From: Fictibacillus phosphorivorans
GTDB lineage: Bacteria > Bacillota > Bacilli > Bacillales > Fictibacillaceae
Length of the DNA: 64,000 nt
Reading direction: 5' to 3'
NCBI RefSeq assembly: GCF_007673525.1
Contig: NZ_VDZU01000001.1
Span: forward strand, 372,001 to 436,000
Shown here: positions 43,432 to 51,747 of the stretch, piece after piece
Layout: each line of letters begins with the position of its first letter
Position numbering within the stretch: position 1 is the stretch's first letter
Made by a program: the position numbers and the translations under genes
Notes under the pieces: generated by a model
What the model was told of the DNA's origin: nothing
Databases searched by the model: none
The model's input: only the letters and a program-made list of their open reading frames with translations

Positions 43432-43747
43432 ACCCTCAAAGCAACGAAGCCTTAACAAAAGTGTTCTACCCACACCACTTATCCACAATTTTTAGAATTT
43501 TACTCCAAAACAACACTGAAATTTCTCGAAATCCACCATTTCACACAAAAAATCTATCAATTTTCGTAATTCTGCACACACATTGTGGATAACTATTCAA
43601 AAGTTATCAGGCAACTTTTGTCGTTCTGCATCGTTTACCATACAACTTTTCAACAGTTGCACTTTGTTTTACAAAACTCCTCCAATTTATAGTGAAGATA
43701 CCGCGGAATTCCCCGAATGTGCGCACATTCCAAAAGGAACGATTCCC
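43432..43747. promoter_or_regulatory. Sigma-factor upstream region with two perfect DnaA boxes
   Basis: TTATCCACA at 43479-43487 and its complement TGTGGATAA at 43584-43592, 105 bp apart, inverted, within AT-rich sequence before the sigma-factor gene. No gene seen in this stretch; the open frame read through it has no ribosome site. Confidence 0.5.
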
Positions 43748-44248
43748 ATGAAAAACACGCCGTTTGAAGAAGTTGCTGCAATGTTTGAACCCCTCATCAA
43801 ATCTCAGATCAGACGCTACCACCTCATAAACCATTTTGATCAATACTATCAAGCTGGTTTACTCGGACTCTGGAAGGCTTATGAAACTTACAATCCGGAA
43901 AAAGGGCAGTTTTCCTCGTTCGCCTTCATCCATGTTCGCGGCCGCATTTTACAAGAGTTGCGAAATGAGATGAAGAGGCAGGAGGCAGAGGTCACGCATG
44001 ATCCGCATAATTCGATAAGTTTTCAACAGCTATCCCATCAAGACCACATTCCTTTTTTGGAAGACGAAACATTGAACCTCTATCTGATGCATCTCACAGA
44101 AAATCAGCAACGGTGGGTCGTGCATCGCGTCTTTCTCATGAACACGGAAGCTGAGATTGCAGAAACGTTTGGGGTCACTCTCTATGCAGTGAAATCTTGG
44201 AGAAAAGCAGCAATAAAGAAGCTTCGTACAGTTTTAGTTGCCAAATAA
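43748..44248 (+). CDS. Sigma-70-family (ECF-like) RNA polymerase sigma factor
   Basis: A 166-residue sigma factor. Region 2 is visible as FDQYYQAGLLGLWKAYETYNPEKGQFSSFAFIHVRGRILQELR, and region 4 is a helix-turn-helix AEIAETFGVTLYAVKSWRKAAIKKLR. The pattern resembles the small Bacillus sigma factors of SigO or competence-sigma type more than classical ECF. The ATG at 43748 has AAAGGA upstream. No anti-sigma gene adjoins. Confidence 0.85.
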   Translation: MKNTPFEEVAAMFEPLIKSQIRRYHLINHFDQYYQAGLLGLWKAYETYNPEKGQFSSFAFIHVRGRILQELRNEMKRQEAEVTHDPHNSISFQQLSHQDHIPFLEDETLNLYLMHLTENQQRWVVHRVFLMNTEAEIAETFGVTLYAVKSWRKAAIKKLRTVLVAK

Positions 44249-44443
44249 AATCGAACTTTCTTACTATGTGATTTGATGGATATAATTTTGGAATTAGGGT
44301 ATAGTAGAAAACTGTGGGCGAAAAAATTCCTTTTTTACCCATAATAGCCAATAGAGAAATAAGCTGCTATTTTTTTAGAATAACAGTGTAATAAGTTGGT
44401 AGGACAAAGCTTATATATTTATTAAGAGGGGGACAATTAAACG

Positions 44444-46069
44444 ATGGAAACACAAGTTAATCAGAGTACTGGAAACAAGAAACGACCGTTGATCATTGGG
44501 CTAGCTATTATCGCAGTGCTTGCAATCGGGGCAACTGCTTATGCGATGTTCGTAGATCTATCTCCGCGTGAATTGTATTTGAAATCCGAGATGAACACAT
44601 TTAAAGCACTAAACGAATCTTTTGAAGACAGCTTTGGAGATGCACTAGCACTTTCTGAAAAACAAATGGAAGAAGCGTATAAGTCTGAAGCGAGCGTTGG
44701 GGTAGATGTTGACCCGGCGATGTTTGGAGCAGGTGGAATGGAAGCGGCGATGATTGGTTCTGTTCTACAAAACAGCGAATTCAAGGTAACAACACAGCAT
44801 GATCCGAAGAAAGAAGAAGGATCTGTGGGAATGGCATTAACAATGAACGACTCAGACTTAGTGAATGCTGAGTTTTATCAAAACAATAAACAAACAGCTG
44901 TAAATGTACCTGCAGCTTACGATAAGAACGTTTACTTCGAAAACAGCCAGTTCGGTGACGTGATGCGTAAGTTCGATCCAGCGTACCAAGGTATGGAAAA
45001 GCTTGAAAACTTCTTTAAAGCAGTTGATGGCGACCTAAGTGAAGACGCTCGTGATGAAGCGTTCGAAGAGTTTGCAAAAGTTTACGCTGACAGCGTGAAA
45101 GATGAAAACGTAAAACTAAAAGACGATGTTGATTTTAAAGGAGAGAAGCTTCGCGAGTTAACGGTTTCTCTTTCTGAAAAAGAAACAAAGACAATGCTTG
45201 TAAACTTTGTTGAGAAGATTGAAAAAGACGATGAGATCCTTGATGCGATTGCTGAACAATCAGCATTGCAAGGCGGACTTCAAACAGGCATGGTAGCACC
45301 GACTAGCAGCATGAGTAAAGCAGATGCGAAGAAAGAAATTAAAACACTTCTTGCTGATGCGAAAAAAGCGATTAAAGATGACTTGCAAGTTCCAGGTGGA
45401 ATGAAGCAAGTGGTTATCATCGATGGCGATGATAAAGTAGTAAGCCGTAACGTAACGATGAAGATTGGTGCGAACGGTGAAGAAGCGGTTCCGATGAACT
45501 ACAAATCTGAAAGCTGGACGAAGGGCGACGTAACGAACTCTTCTTGGGTTCTTAATGCAGGTCCTGAAGGCGAAACATTGCTTGTTGATGTGAAGATGGA
45601 AAGCGAACCAAAAGGTAAAGACGGCATGAAGCGTGATATTAAAGCGAAGTTCGAAGCGACTGAAAACGGTACAACAGAAGGTATTGGTTTCCAAATTAAA
45701 GGTGAAGGTACAGATAAGAAGTCAAAATGGACAGCTAATCTTGTTCCTGCAGGCGATGCGCCAATGGAGCTTCCAGACATGACGCTTGAAATTGAGCACA
45801 CGGGCGACCAGAACCTTGATAAAGACTTTGCAAAACACGATTACAAAGTAACACTAGTTGGTAACGACGCTACAATGGGCGATATCAACGTTGGATTAAA
45901 CATCAAAACAAAAACAACGTTCGGCGATAAACTGAAATTCCCTGAGCTTTCAGAAGGAAAAGCAGTAAACGTTGCTGAGATGAGTGACGCTGAAATGATG
46001 ACGATGATGTCAGAAATTCAACGCAACATCGAGCAATTTATCGGTGAAAACGCTCAAATGTTCCAATAG
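44444..46069 (+). CDS. Membrane-anchored extracytoplasmic protein of unknown function
   Basis: A 541-residue protein with a short cytoplasmic N-terminus, one helix (about 14-36, LIIGLAIIAVLAIGATAYAMF) and a large, acidic, soluble exterior. It resembles DUF6583 proteins of Bacillus (SPRELYLKSEMNTFKALNES), a tentative match. AGAGGGGG precedes the ATG. It is followed by an ABC-2 exporter operon after a terminator, and may be functionally linked to it. Confidence 0.65.
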   Translation: METQVNQSTGNKKRPLIIGLAIIAVLAIGATAYAMFVDLSPRELYLKSEMNTFKALNESFEDSFGDALALSEKQMEEAYKSEASVGVDVDPAMFGAGGMEAAMIGSVLQNSEFKVTTQHDPKKEEGSVGMALTMNDSDLVNAEFYQNNKQTAVNVPAAYDKNVYFENSQFGDVMRKFDPAYQGMEKLENFFKAVDGDLSEDARDEAFEEFAKVYADSVKDENVKLKDDVDFKGEKLRELTVSLSEKETKTMLVNFVEKIEKDDEILDAIAEQSALQGGLQTGMVAPTSSMSKADAKKEIKTLLADAKKAIKDDLQVPGGMKQVVIIDGDDKVVSRNVTMKIGANGEEAVPMNYKSESWTKGDVTNSSWVLNAGPEGETLLVDVKMESEPKGKDGMKRDIKAKFEATENGTTEGIGFQIKGEGTDKKSKWTANLVPAGDAPMELPDMTLEIEHTGDQNLDKDFAKHDYKVTLVGNDATMGDINVGLNIKTKTTFGDKLKFPELSEGKAVNVAEMSDAEMMTMMSEIQRNIEQFIGENAQMFQ

Positions 46070-46081
46070 AATGATAATAAG

Positions 46082-46129
46082 AAGGACAGAGATAACTTAA
46101 GACAAAGTTGATCTTTGTCCTTTTTTCTA
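46082..46129 (+). terminator. Terminator after the anchored protein gene
   Basis: AAGGACA-AGAT-AACT / AGTT-ATCT-TGTCCTT stem, six T. Confidence 0.8.
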
Positions 46130-46182
46130 ACTTAATAGGGTATATAAAGCATGTAGGCTGCGTCTGAATTGTCGAGGATTGT

Positions 46183-46279
46183 AAACTCGTGGATAAACGG
46201 CCGAAACTTTTGGATAAAGTGCCAAAACTTCTGGATAAACAGGCAAAACTCGTGGATAAATAGCCAAAACTTCTGGATT
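46183..46279 (+). repeat. 21-bp tandem repeat, 4.6 copies
   Basis: Units start at 46183, 46204, 46225, 46246 and 46267, exactly 21 bp apart; consensus AAACTTCTGGATAAA then six variable bases. Each carries TGGATAA, the right half of a DnaA box, two helical turns apart. It lies 90 bp before the ABC permease gene. Confidence 0.85.
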
Positions 46280-46368
46280 CAACCAGTCCAATGCCCCTAC
46301 AGGTATAGGTTCTAAGCGGTTTTCAGCTCCGAACCTTCACCCAATTTTTAAACGAAAGGAACGACACT

Positions 46369-47598
46369 ATGAGGCAAACGCTACTCATTGCCCATCTAAC
46401 GGTAAAATGCTGGCTAAAGCAGCCTTTTCCTCTGATTGCTATGATGCTGTTTCCGATACTGTTACTTGGAATCACGTATCTTGGGCTAAAACCACTTCTT
46501 GAAGAAAAGCAGTGGGTAGAGCCTTTTGCCGTAGCGATCGTAGATGAAGATAACACGTTTGAAACCAAATTGCTCATGAAGCAGTATGAAAACTCAGAAG
46601 AACTAAAAAACGTATTAACCTTTGAAAAAACAGATGCAGAAACCGCAAGTGAAAAGCTGGCTAGCAACGAAATCGCGGGCATGGTGATCGTACCCGATGG
46701 ATTTACTAAAGGGATACGCAAGGGAAAAAATATCCCCGTAACCGTCATCGGTAACCCTGAACGGCCTTTTCAAGCAAAACTCCTACAACAAGTAATGGTG
46801 TCAAACGCCAACTTAATCTCTTCTGCACAAAGTGGAGCGAACGCAGCTTTTCATTATTTGCGAAAGATGGACTTAAGTTCTGAAGAATTCCGGGCATACC
46901 GCGACACAGTTATCACGGACTTTACGCTGCAAGCATTGAACCGAAACAAGATCTACGAAACGGAAACGCTAAGTGCGTTCGGCGGAGTCACAACAATCGA
47001 CTATTACAGCTTATCTGGTGTGTTGATTCTGTTACTCGTTGGCGGGTTGTTTGGTATGAGTCTAACCGCAAGAAATGAGCAAACCGCACTGCGCGAAAGA
47101 CTAAGTCTACAGGGAGTAAGATCTGCTGTATTCGTTTTTAGCAACATACTATCCGTTTTTCTTCTGCTCGTCATCCAAAGCGCTGTTTTGACTGTACTAT
47201 TTTATGCGTTAACAAAAACGTGGAGCATCACGGCGACATTCATACTTTTAGCATACTGCCTAAGCATCGCATCTCTTTTCGCACTTTGTCAGGAACTTTT
47301 TGCTCGGAACGCAGCAAAATGGGGAGCGGGAATCATTCTTGCGATGGGGCTCGTTGCGACAAGCGGAAGCGTTTTGCCACTATCGTATCTTCCGGAAATG
47401 TGGCGCAGCGTAAGTATGCTTAACATCGTGCATCACGCACACAGCGGACTGATTGAAACACTATTTGTGGGGAACGAAACATGGATGTCTGTTCTTCTCT
47501 TGCTTAGCTTTTCAATCACCATTTGGGCAGTGAGTTTGCTGCTTATCACGATAAAGAAGAGGTTGCCATGGTCTGGACAATTGCCATTACACGTATAA
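46369..47598 (+). CDS. ABC-2 type transporter permease 1
   Basis: A 409-residue permease: one N-terminal helix (about 22-40), a long extracytoplasmic loop (about 45-205) and five helices (about 215-400). The loop pattern FAVAIVDEDNTFETKLLM and EIAGMVIVPDGFTKGI is that of YhfE/YhgE-like ABC-2 permeases. It overlaps the second permease by 31 bp and so is translated with it. GAAAGGAACG precedes the ATG. Exports an unknown substrate. Confidence 0.85.
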   Translation: MRQTLLIAHLTVKCWLKQPFPLIAMMLFPILLLGITYLGLKPLLEEKQWVEPFAVAIVDEDNTFETKLLMKQYENSEELKNVLTFEKTDAETASEKLASNEIAGMVIVPDGFTKGIRKGKNIPVTVIGNPERPFQAKLLQQVMVSNANLISSAQSGANAAFHYLRKMDLSSEEFRAYRDTVITDFTLQALNRNKIYETETLSAFGGVTTIDYYSLSGVLILLLVGGLFGMSLTARNEQTALRERLSLQGVRSAVFVFSNILSVFLLLVIQSAVLTVLFYALTKTWSITATFILLAYCLSIASLFALCQELFARNAAKWGAGIILAMGLVATSGSVLPLSYLPEMWRSVSMLNIVHHAHSGLIETLFVGNETWMSVLLLLSFSITIWAVSLLLITIKKRLPWSGQLPLHV

Positions 47599-48731
47599 AA
47601 TTATTGCTTCAAAGTCCGTGGAGCTGGCTGGGACTCATCGTTCCTGTCCTCGTGCTGATTTTTTTAGACATGTCCGTGGAAAAAACAAGTGATGCGACTA
47701 AAATTCCTGTTGTGATCGTGGACGAGGATGAAACAGAATACTCAAAAACGGTCATAGAACGAGTGAGTAAAAATCCAGCGGTCTCAGTAAGTGTTCATAA
47801 TGAAGATGATGCGCGAAATCAGATTGAGACGCAAAAAGCCGCTATCGGTTTCTTTATAGCTGAAGGATTTATGGAAAGCATACAAAAAAATGATGAAGAA
47901 GGACTTGTTACGATGTGGCTCTCGTCAGGCTCAATTTCTCATGGATTAGTGCGTGAGATTTTTGCAAGTGAAGTGAAGCGGTTATCGAGTAATTCGTATG
48001 GCGCCAATACGGTGTTAAAAACGTACGGAAAAAGTGAGAAACTGGATGCTGACGAGCAAGCTAAGGTCTGGAAAGATGCGTGGGCGTATAGCGATAAACA
48101 TTGGGAGCCGAAGCCTCTCATGACCGTTGACTATAAAGTTGGGGTAACGAGAGAATCTTCAGTAGAGGCAAATGGGAAAAGCGTCTCGATCTATGTTCCA
48201 GGCATGCTCGTACTTCTCATGTTGTTTAGTTTTTTTTATAACAGCTGGCCGATTAAAGACCGTGATTCAGGTATGCGGGTGAGAATCCCTTATGCAGCTG
48301 GTCGATTTTCAGTGTACTGGTTTGGAAATGCACTGGGCGTTTTGCTTTTACAGCTATTCATGCTCATCTTATTGATCGGGTTTGGCTGGTGGAGAGAAGC
48401 ATTAACGTTAAACGTGACTACAATTTCTGGTTTGATTGGCTACGTCTTATTTCTAAACGCACTATCACTTTTGTTTGCTTATTTCGTGCACAGCAACCGC
48501 ACATGGCAAGCGATTACACTCTTTGTCGTATTGTGCACATCACTTTTAAGCGGAACTTTCTTCCCGAGTGACGAGCTTTCAAGCTTTTTACAACGTGCTG
48601 CAGAGTGGACACCGCAATATTGGATCGTGTCTTCGTTAAACCAAGAAACGTTAATGATTCCCTTCATATTTGTAGGTCTAAGTTTTATATTATTCGTACT
48701 TTCAACCTTAAAGGCAGGTGACAACGCTTGA
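47568..48731 (+). CDS. ABC-2 type transporter permease 2
   Basis: A 387-residue permease with the same layout as its neighbour (helix about 20-38, loop to about 205, five helices after). The repeated pattern IPVVIVDEDETEYSKTVI and AIGFFIAEGFMESI shows that the two permeases are paralogues forming a heterodimer. ATG 47568 has AAGAGG upstream; the longer frame from 47523 lies inside the previous gene. The TGA stop overlaps the TTG start of the ATPase. Confidence 0.85.
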   Translation: MVWTIAITRIKLLLQSPWSWLGLIVPVLVLIFLDMSVEKTSDATKIPVVIVDEDETEYSKTVIERVSKNPAVSVSVHNEDDARNQIETQKAAIGFFIAEGFMESIQKNDEEGLVTMWLSSGSISHGLVREIFASEVKRLSSNSYGANTVLKTYGKSEKLDADEQAKVWKDAWAYSDKHWEPKPLMTVDYKVGVTRESSVEANGKSVSIYVPGMLVLLMLFSFFYNSWPIKDRDSGMRVRIPYAAGRFSVYWFGNALGVLLLQLFMLILLIGFGWWREALTLNVTTISGLIGYVLFLNALSLLFAYFVHSNRTWQAITLFVVLCTSLLSGTFFPSDELSSFLQRAAEWTPQYWIVSSLNQETLMIPFIFVGLSFILFVLSTLKAGDNA

Positions 48732-49441
48732 TTGCAGCAAAAAATTTGAAAAAGAAGTTTGGTAGAAAAGAAGTATTAAAAGAAATGAACTTCTTTATTG
48801 AAAAAGGAGAAACCGTCGGCGTTGTTGGCCCAAACGGTGCAGGTAAATCGACGCTTTTAAGAATCCTTGCGACCCTTATGAAAGGATCTGGCGGATCGGT
48901 TCAGATAGACGGGCTAGATGTAAGGAAAGAACAAAAGAGAATTCGGCAAAAAATCGGTTACGTACCGCAAGAAATCGCTGTCTATCATGAACTGACAACG
49001 CGCGAAAACTTGCGATTTTTTAGCAAATTAGCTGGTGGATCGTCAGAAGAAAGATGGATGCAACGCTGCGAGGAGTGGCGACTGGCTGAGCACCTTGATA
49101 AGAAAGTGAAGCATCTGTCTGGTGGTAACCAGAGAAAGCTGAACATCTTGATCGCGATGCTTCATGACCCTGATCTTTTGATTCTGGATGAACCGACTGT
49201 CGGAATTGATATATCGGCAAAACAAGAGATCGTAAACGATTTGCGACAACTGGGACGGGAAGGGAAGACCATTCTCTATTCCAGTCATGACGCGCAAGAG
49301 CTCGAAACATTATGTACTTCTTTTTTAATTTTAAAAGAAGGCGAGTTACTGTTTTACGGGTCAAAACAAAAAGTGCGGCAGTTCGGTTCCGTTGCACAAT
49401 CGGAAAACTTTGCGGAAACGCTTGGGGAAATTGTTGGATGA
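48728..49441 (+). CDS. ABC transporter ATP-binding protein
   Basis: A 237-residue ATPase of the ABC-2 exporter: Walker A GPNGAGKST (about 34-42), signature LSGGNQRKL, Walker B LLILDEPTVGID, and switch region SSHDAQE. The start is TTG with AGGTGA upstream and overlaps the permease stop (TTGA). Together with the two permeases it makes a complete exporter. Confidence 0.9.
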   Translation: MIAAKNLKKKFGRKEVLKEMNFFIEKGETVGVVGPNGAGKSTLLRILATLMKGSGGSVQIDGLDVRKEQKRIRQKIGYVPQEIAVYHELTTRENLRFFSKLAGGSSEERWMQRCEEWRLAEHLDKKVKHLSGGNQRKLNILIAMLHDPDLLILDEPTVGIDISAKQEIVNDLRQLGREGKTILYSSHDAQELETLCTSFLILKEGELLFYGSKQKVRQFGSVAQSENFAETLGEIVG

Positions 49442-49442
49442 A

Positions 49443-49472
49443 GTCTGCTGATAGAGCAGGCTTCTTTTTTTA
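49443..49472 (+). terminator. Terminator after the ABC-2 operon
   Basis: CTGCT / AGCAG short stem followed by CTTCTTTTTTT. Confidence 0.55.
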
Positions 49473-49546
49473 TTATCCTGAATATTCCAATATCGCAACT
49501 AAAGTGATAAAATTGTATGTGAAAACATTCACAAGGAGGTTGAATT

Positions 49547-50416
49547 ATGAATGAACATCTGTTGAGAAAAATAAAGTCCGCTCTTTTAGCATCCTTTTTC
49601 TTTACCTTATTACTAGGTTTATATCTTGTATATGAATCTGGTTCAGCTGAAGGTTCTTTTGCTTTAATTATCGTTTTGTTATTTGCACTAGCTGGAAACT
49701 TTTTGTATGGAATACCTGTATCTCTACTAATAGATTCATTCACAAACAAAATTGTTAAATCTCATTTTTTTGTATCAGGCTTTTTACATATTTTCTTTGC
49801 TTTTGTGTCTTATTTCATCATAAAAGAATTTTATTACTTTGCAATTATTTGTGCTGCTCTCTTTTTCTTGTCTGAAGAATGGCAAAAGGTAAAAAAACAA
49901 AACTTTAAGTGGAAACCAATGATAGTGAAAAGTATCTTTATGGTTGGATTTACTGTACTTACATTGTATTTATCGCTTTACATGCATGAATTACTAGAAA
50001 AGAAAACGAACGAATATTACCTCATCCCAGCTGGTTATGTAGGTGGAGTGACAGTGATATACGACATTGAAAATGAGCCTCAACCAAACAAAGTGGGAGA
50101 CTACAATGTTATAAAAATAAATGATCAAGGGTATGGGCTAACAGCTTTACCAGAACCAGAAGGTACATTTAATAATAAATACTATTATATAGATGAAGAA
50201 GGGCGGAAAGAGAAGATTAAGGAAAAGTGTATTCACATAGGCGGTTCAGGATCTACATCAAATGATGACAGGGATTTTCTTTATAGTTCGTTTACCGTTA
50301 TTAACTCAAATTGTACTGACCATTTTTCTACTTATGGTAGTCAATATTTAGAGGATCATAGCATTGGGGTTGAAGAAATTCTACAGCGAGAAGGATTTGG
50401 AGATTTTGGCTATTAG
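49547..50416 (+). CDS. Membrane protein with extracytoplasmic C-terminal domain, unknown
   Basis: A 289-residue protein with five helices in the first 150 residues and a C-terminal exterior domain (about 160-289) starting YYLIPAGYVGGVTVIYDIENEP. That opening resembles a domain seen in small Bacillus lipoproteins (DUF6843, tentative). AAGGAGG precedes the ATG. Codon use is markedly AT-richer than the upstream ABC genes. Confidence 0.65.
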   Translation: MNEHLLRKIKSALLASFFFTLLLGLYLVYESGSAEGSFALIIVLLFALAGNFLYGIPVSLLIDSFTNKIVKSHFFVSGFLHIFFAFVSYFIIKEFYYFAIICAALFFLSEEWQKVKKQNFKWKPMIVKSIFMVGFTVLTLYLSLYMHELLEKKTNEYYLIPAGYVGGVTVIYDIENEPQPNKVGDYNVIKINDQGYGLTALPEPEGTFNNKYYYIDEEGRKEKIKEKCIHIGGSGSTSNDDRDFLYSSFTVINSNCTDHFSTYGSQYLEDHSIGVEEILQREGFGDFGY

Positions 50417-50590
50417 AGAACAAAATTGTTTATTACATATAATTATTTTAGCACGATACTAAATTCGACAGGATTTTACAAGAAGACCAAATTCCTATTT
50501 TCCGTAACGCAAGCGTAAAACACAAGTCCTATTATTTATTGTAGGATAATAATAGATCACTTGGAAAATCAAAGGAGTTTGGGATAAATA

Positions 50591-51244
50591 ATGAAAAAAT
50601 GGATAGTTACATCAGTTTTAGGTGCGAGTTTATTATTGTCGCCACTACAGGCGTTTGCAAATATTGGAGATCAAACACTTCGTCCAACGATGACTCATTC
50701 AGATGTTAGAACGTTACAATCATTATTGCGCAGTAAAGGTTACTTTACATATAGTGGTTCTTATACAACATATTTCGGTTCTTATACAAAAAGTGCGGTT
50801 ATGAGTTTTCAACGTGCAAAAGGCTTAACTGCAGATGGGATTGCGGGCCGAAGTACGTTTAATAAACTAGGTGTTTATAATGTTAACAATGCATACTTAG
50901 TAGATTATGCTAAACGTTTTCAAGGAACGGTATACAAATGGGGAGGAACGACTACTTCTGGTTTTGATTGCTCAGGGTACATTAACTACGTATTTAAAAA
51001 TTCCCATAACATTACTTTGCCGCGAACAGTAAAAGAGATGTGGGTAAACACAGGCTATAAGGTTGGCAGTCAAGAGATTGGGGATCTTGTATTCTTCTCA
51101 ACAACAGATGCTGGAGCTTCCCACATGGGTATCTACGTTGGCAATGGAAAGTTCATCCATGCCGGTTCTTCAACTGGAGTAACGATTTCAGATATGAACA
51201 ACAGCTACTGGAAGCCGCGTTATTATGGGACAAAACGTTTATAA
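50591..51244 (+). CDS. Secreted NlpC/P60 peptidoglycan endopeptidase with PG-binding domain
   Basis: A 217-residue exported cell-wall hydrolase: signal peptide 1-23 (AFA), a PG_binding_1 domain (about 35-95, DVRTLQSLLRSKGYF...GIAGRSTF), and an NlpC/P60 domain with Cys127 in GFDCSGYI, His178 in SHMGIYVG and His190 in FIHA. It would cut gamma-D-Glu-diamino acid bonds in stem peptides. AAAGGAG precedes the ATG. Single gene with terminator. Confidence 0.92.
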   Translation: MKKWIVTSVLGASLLLSPLQAFANIGDQTLRPTMTHSDVRTLQSLLRSKGYFTYSGSYTTYFGSYTKSAVMSFQRAKGLTADGIAGRSTFNKLGVYNVNNAYLVDYAKRFQGTVYKWGGTTTSGFDCSGYINYVFKNSHNITLPRTVKEMWVNTGYKVGSQEIGDLVFFSTTDAGASHMGIYVGNGKFIHAGSSTGVTISDMNNSYWKPRYYGTKRL

Positions 51245-51247
51245 AGA

Positions 51248-51278
51248 AAAAGGAGTCCATTGATTGGACTCCTTTTTT
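51248..51278 (+). terminator. Terminator after the NlpC/P60 gene
   Basis: AAGGAGTCCA / TGGACTCCTT stem, TTGAT loop, six T. Confidence 0.9.
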
Positions 51279-51283
51279 GTATC

Positions 51284-51535
51284 CTAGAACAAGATTCTTG
51301 CCCAAGGATCGCAGCAGCAATGATGTTGCTTTTTCTTAGCTTTTTTGAACTTTTTGCACTTCAACACTTCGTAGCTAGAAGATGAAGATGAAGAAGAGGA
51401 CGAAGAAGATGAAGAGGATGATGAAGAAGATTCTTCACAAACCCATTCTACTTTCTTGTAACACTTCTCAACTTTTTCATGCTTCTCATGCTTTTCATGT
51501 TTGCAGTGGTCGTAGTTTCCACACTTGTTACACAT
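51284..51535 (-). CDS. Poly-serine, Cys/His/Lys-rich protein, probable spore coat type
   Basis: An 83-residue protein of odd composition: an N-terminal CNKCGNYDHC with repeated HEK units, a run of 19 serines in the middle, then a Lys/His/Cys-rich end with HHCCCDPW. It looks like a small spore-coat or metal-binding protein. I chose ATG 51535, with GAGGTG nine bases upstream; a GTG at 51547 overlaps the ribosome site. The serine run uses all four TCN codons and one AGC. Confidence 0.7.
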   Translation of the reverse strand: MCNKCGNYDHCKHEKHEKHEKVEKCYKKVEWVCEESSSSSSSSSSSSSSSSSSSYEVLKCKKFKKAKKKQHHCCCDPWARILF

Positions 51536-51640
51536 TAATCGTTTCACCTCACAAATTGATACCGACTTCCAATTGGTTTCGGTTTCTGTATATCATATGT
51601 AGAGGCAGACAAGTTGCTTAGACAAACGTTGAGATTTTAA

Positions 51641-51676
51641 GAAATTGGGGTCTGACCCCATACAATTACAAATCCC
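51641..51676. repeat. REP element, copy 7 (36-bp form)
   Basis: GAAATT, core GGGGTCTGACCCC (51647-51659), ATACAATTAC, AAATCCC. It sits upstream of the poly-serine gene and close to the terminator of the STAS gene. Confidence 0.85.
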
Positions 51677-51711
51677 TTCATTTTGTACGTCCCAGAAATA
51701 CAGCAGAAAAT

Positions 51712-51744
51712 AAAAAAACCACGCTGCAACCGCAGCGTGGATTT
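51712..51744 (-). terminator. Terminator of the STAS gene
   Basis: CCACGCTGC / GCAGCGTGG stem; minus strand runs into seven T. Confidence 0.9.
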
Positions 51745-51747
51745 TCG

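Noticed and set aside
43112-43592. Two overlapping open frames upstream of the sigma-factor gene
   Set aside because: They run through the short MITE-like element and AT-rich promoter sequence; the first starts on the complement of the DUF1659 ribosome site.
43583-43747. N-terminal extension of the sigma factor
   Set aside because: The extended part does not look like sigma region 1 and has no ribosome site; AAAGGA before ATG 43748 decides.
46183-46266. The 21-bp repeat as a coding heptad repeat (KLLDKxx)
   Set aside because: No start codon or ribosome site in frame and a stop in the fourth unit; treated as a DNA repeat instead.
46183-46279. The tandem array as a CRISPR
   Set aside because: Units abut with no spacers and no cas gene is present.
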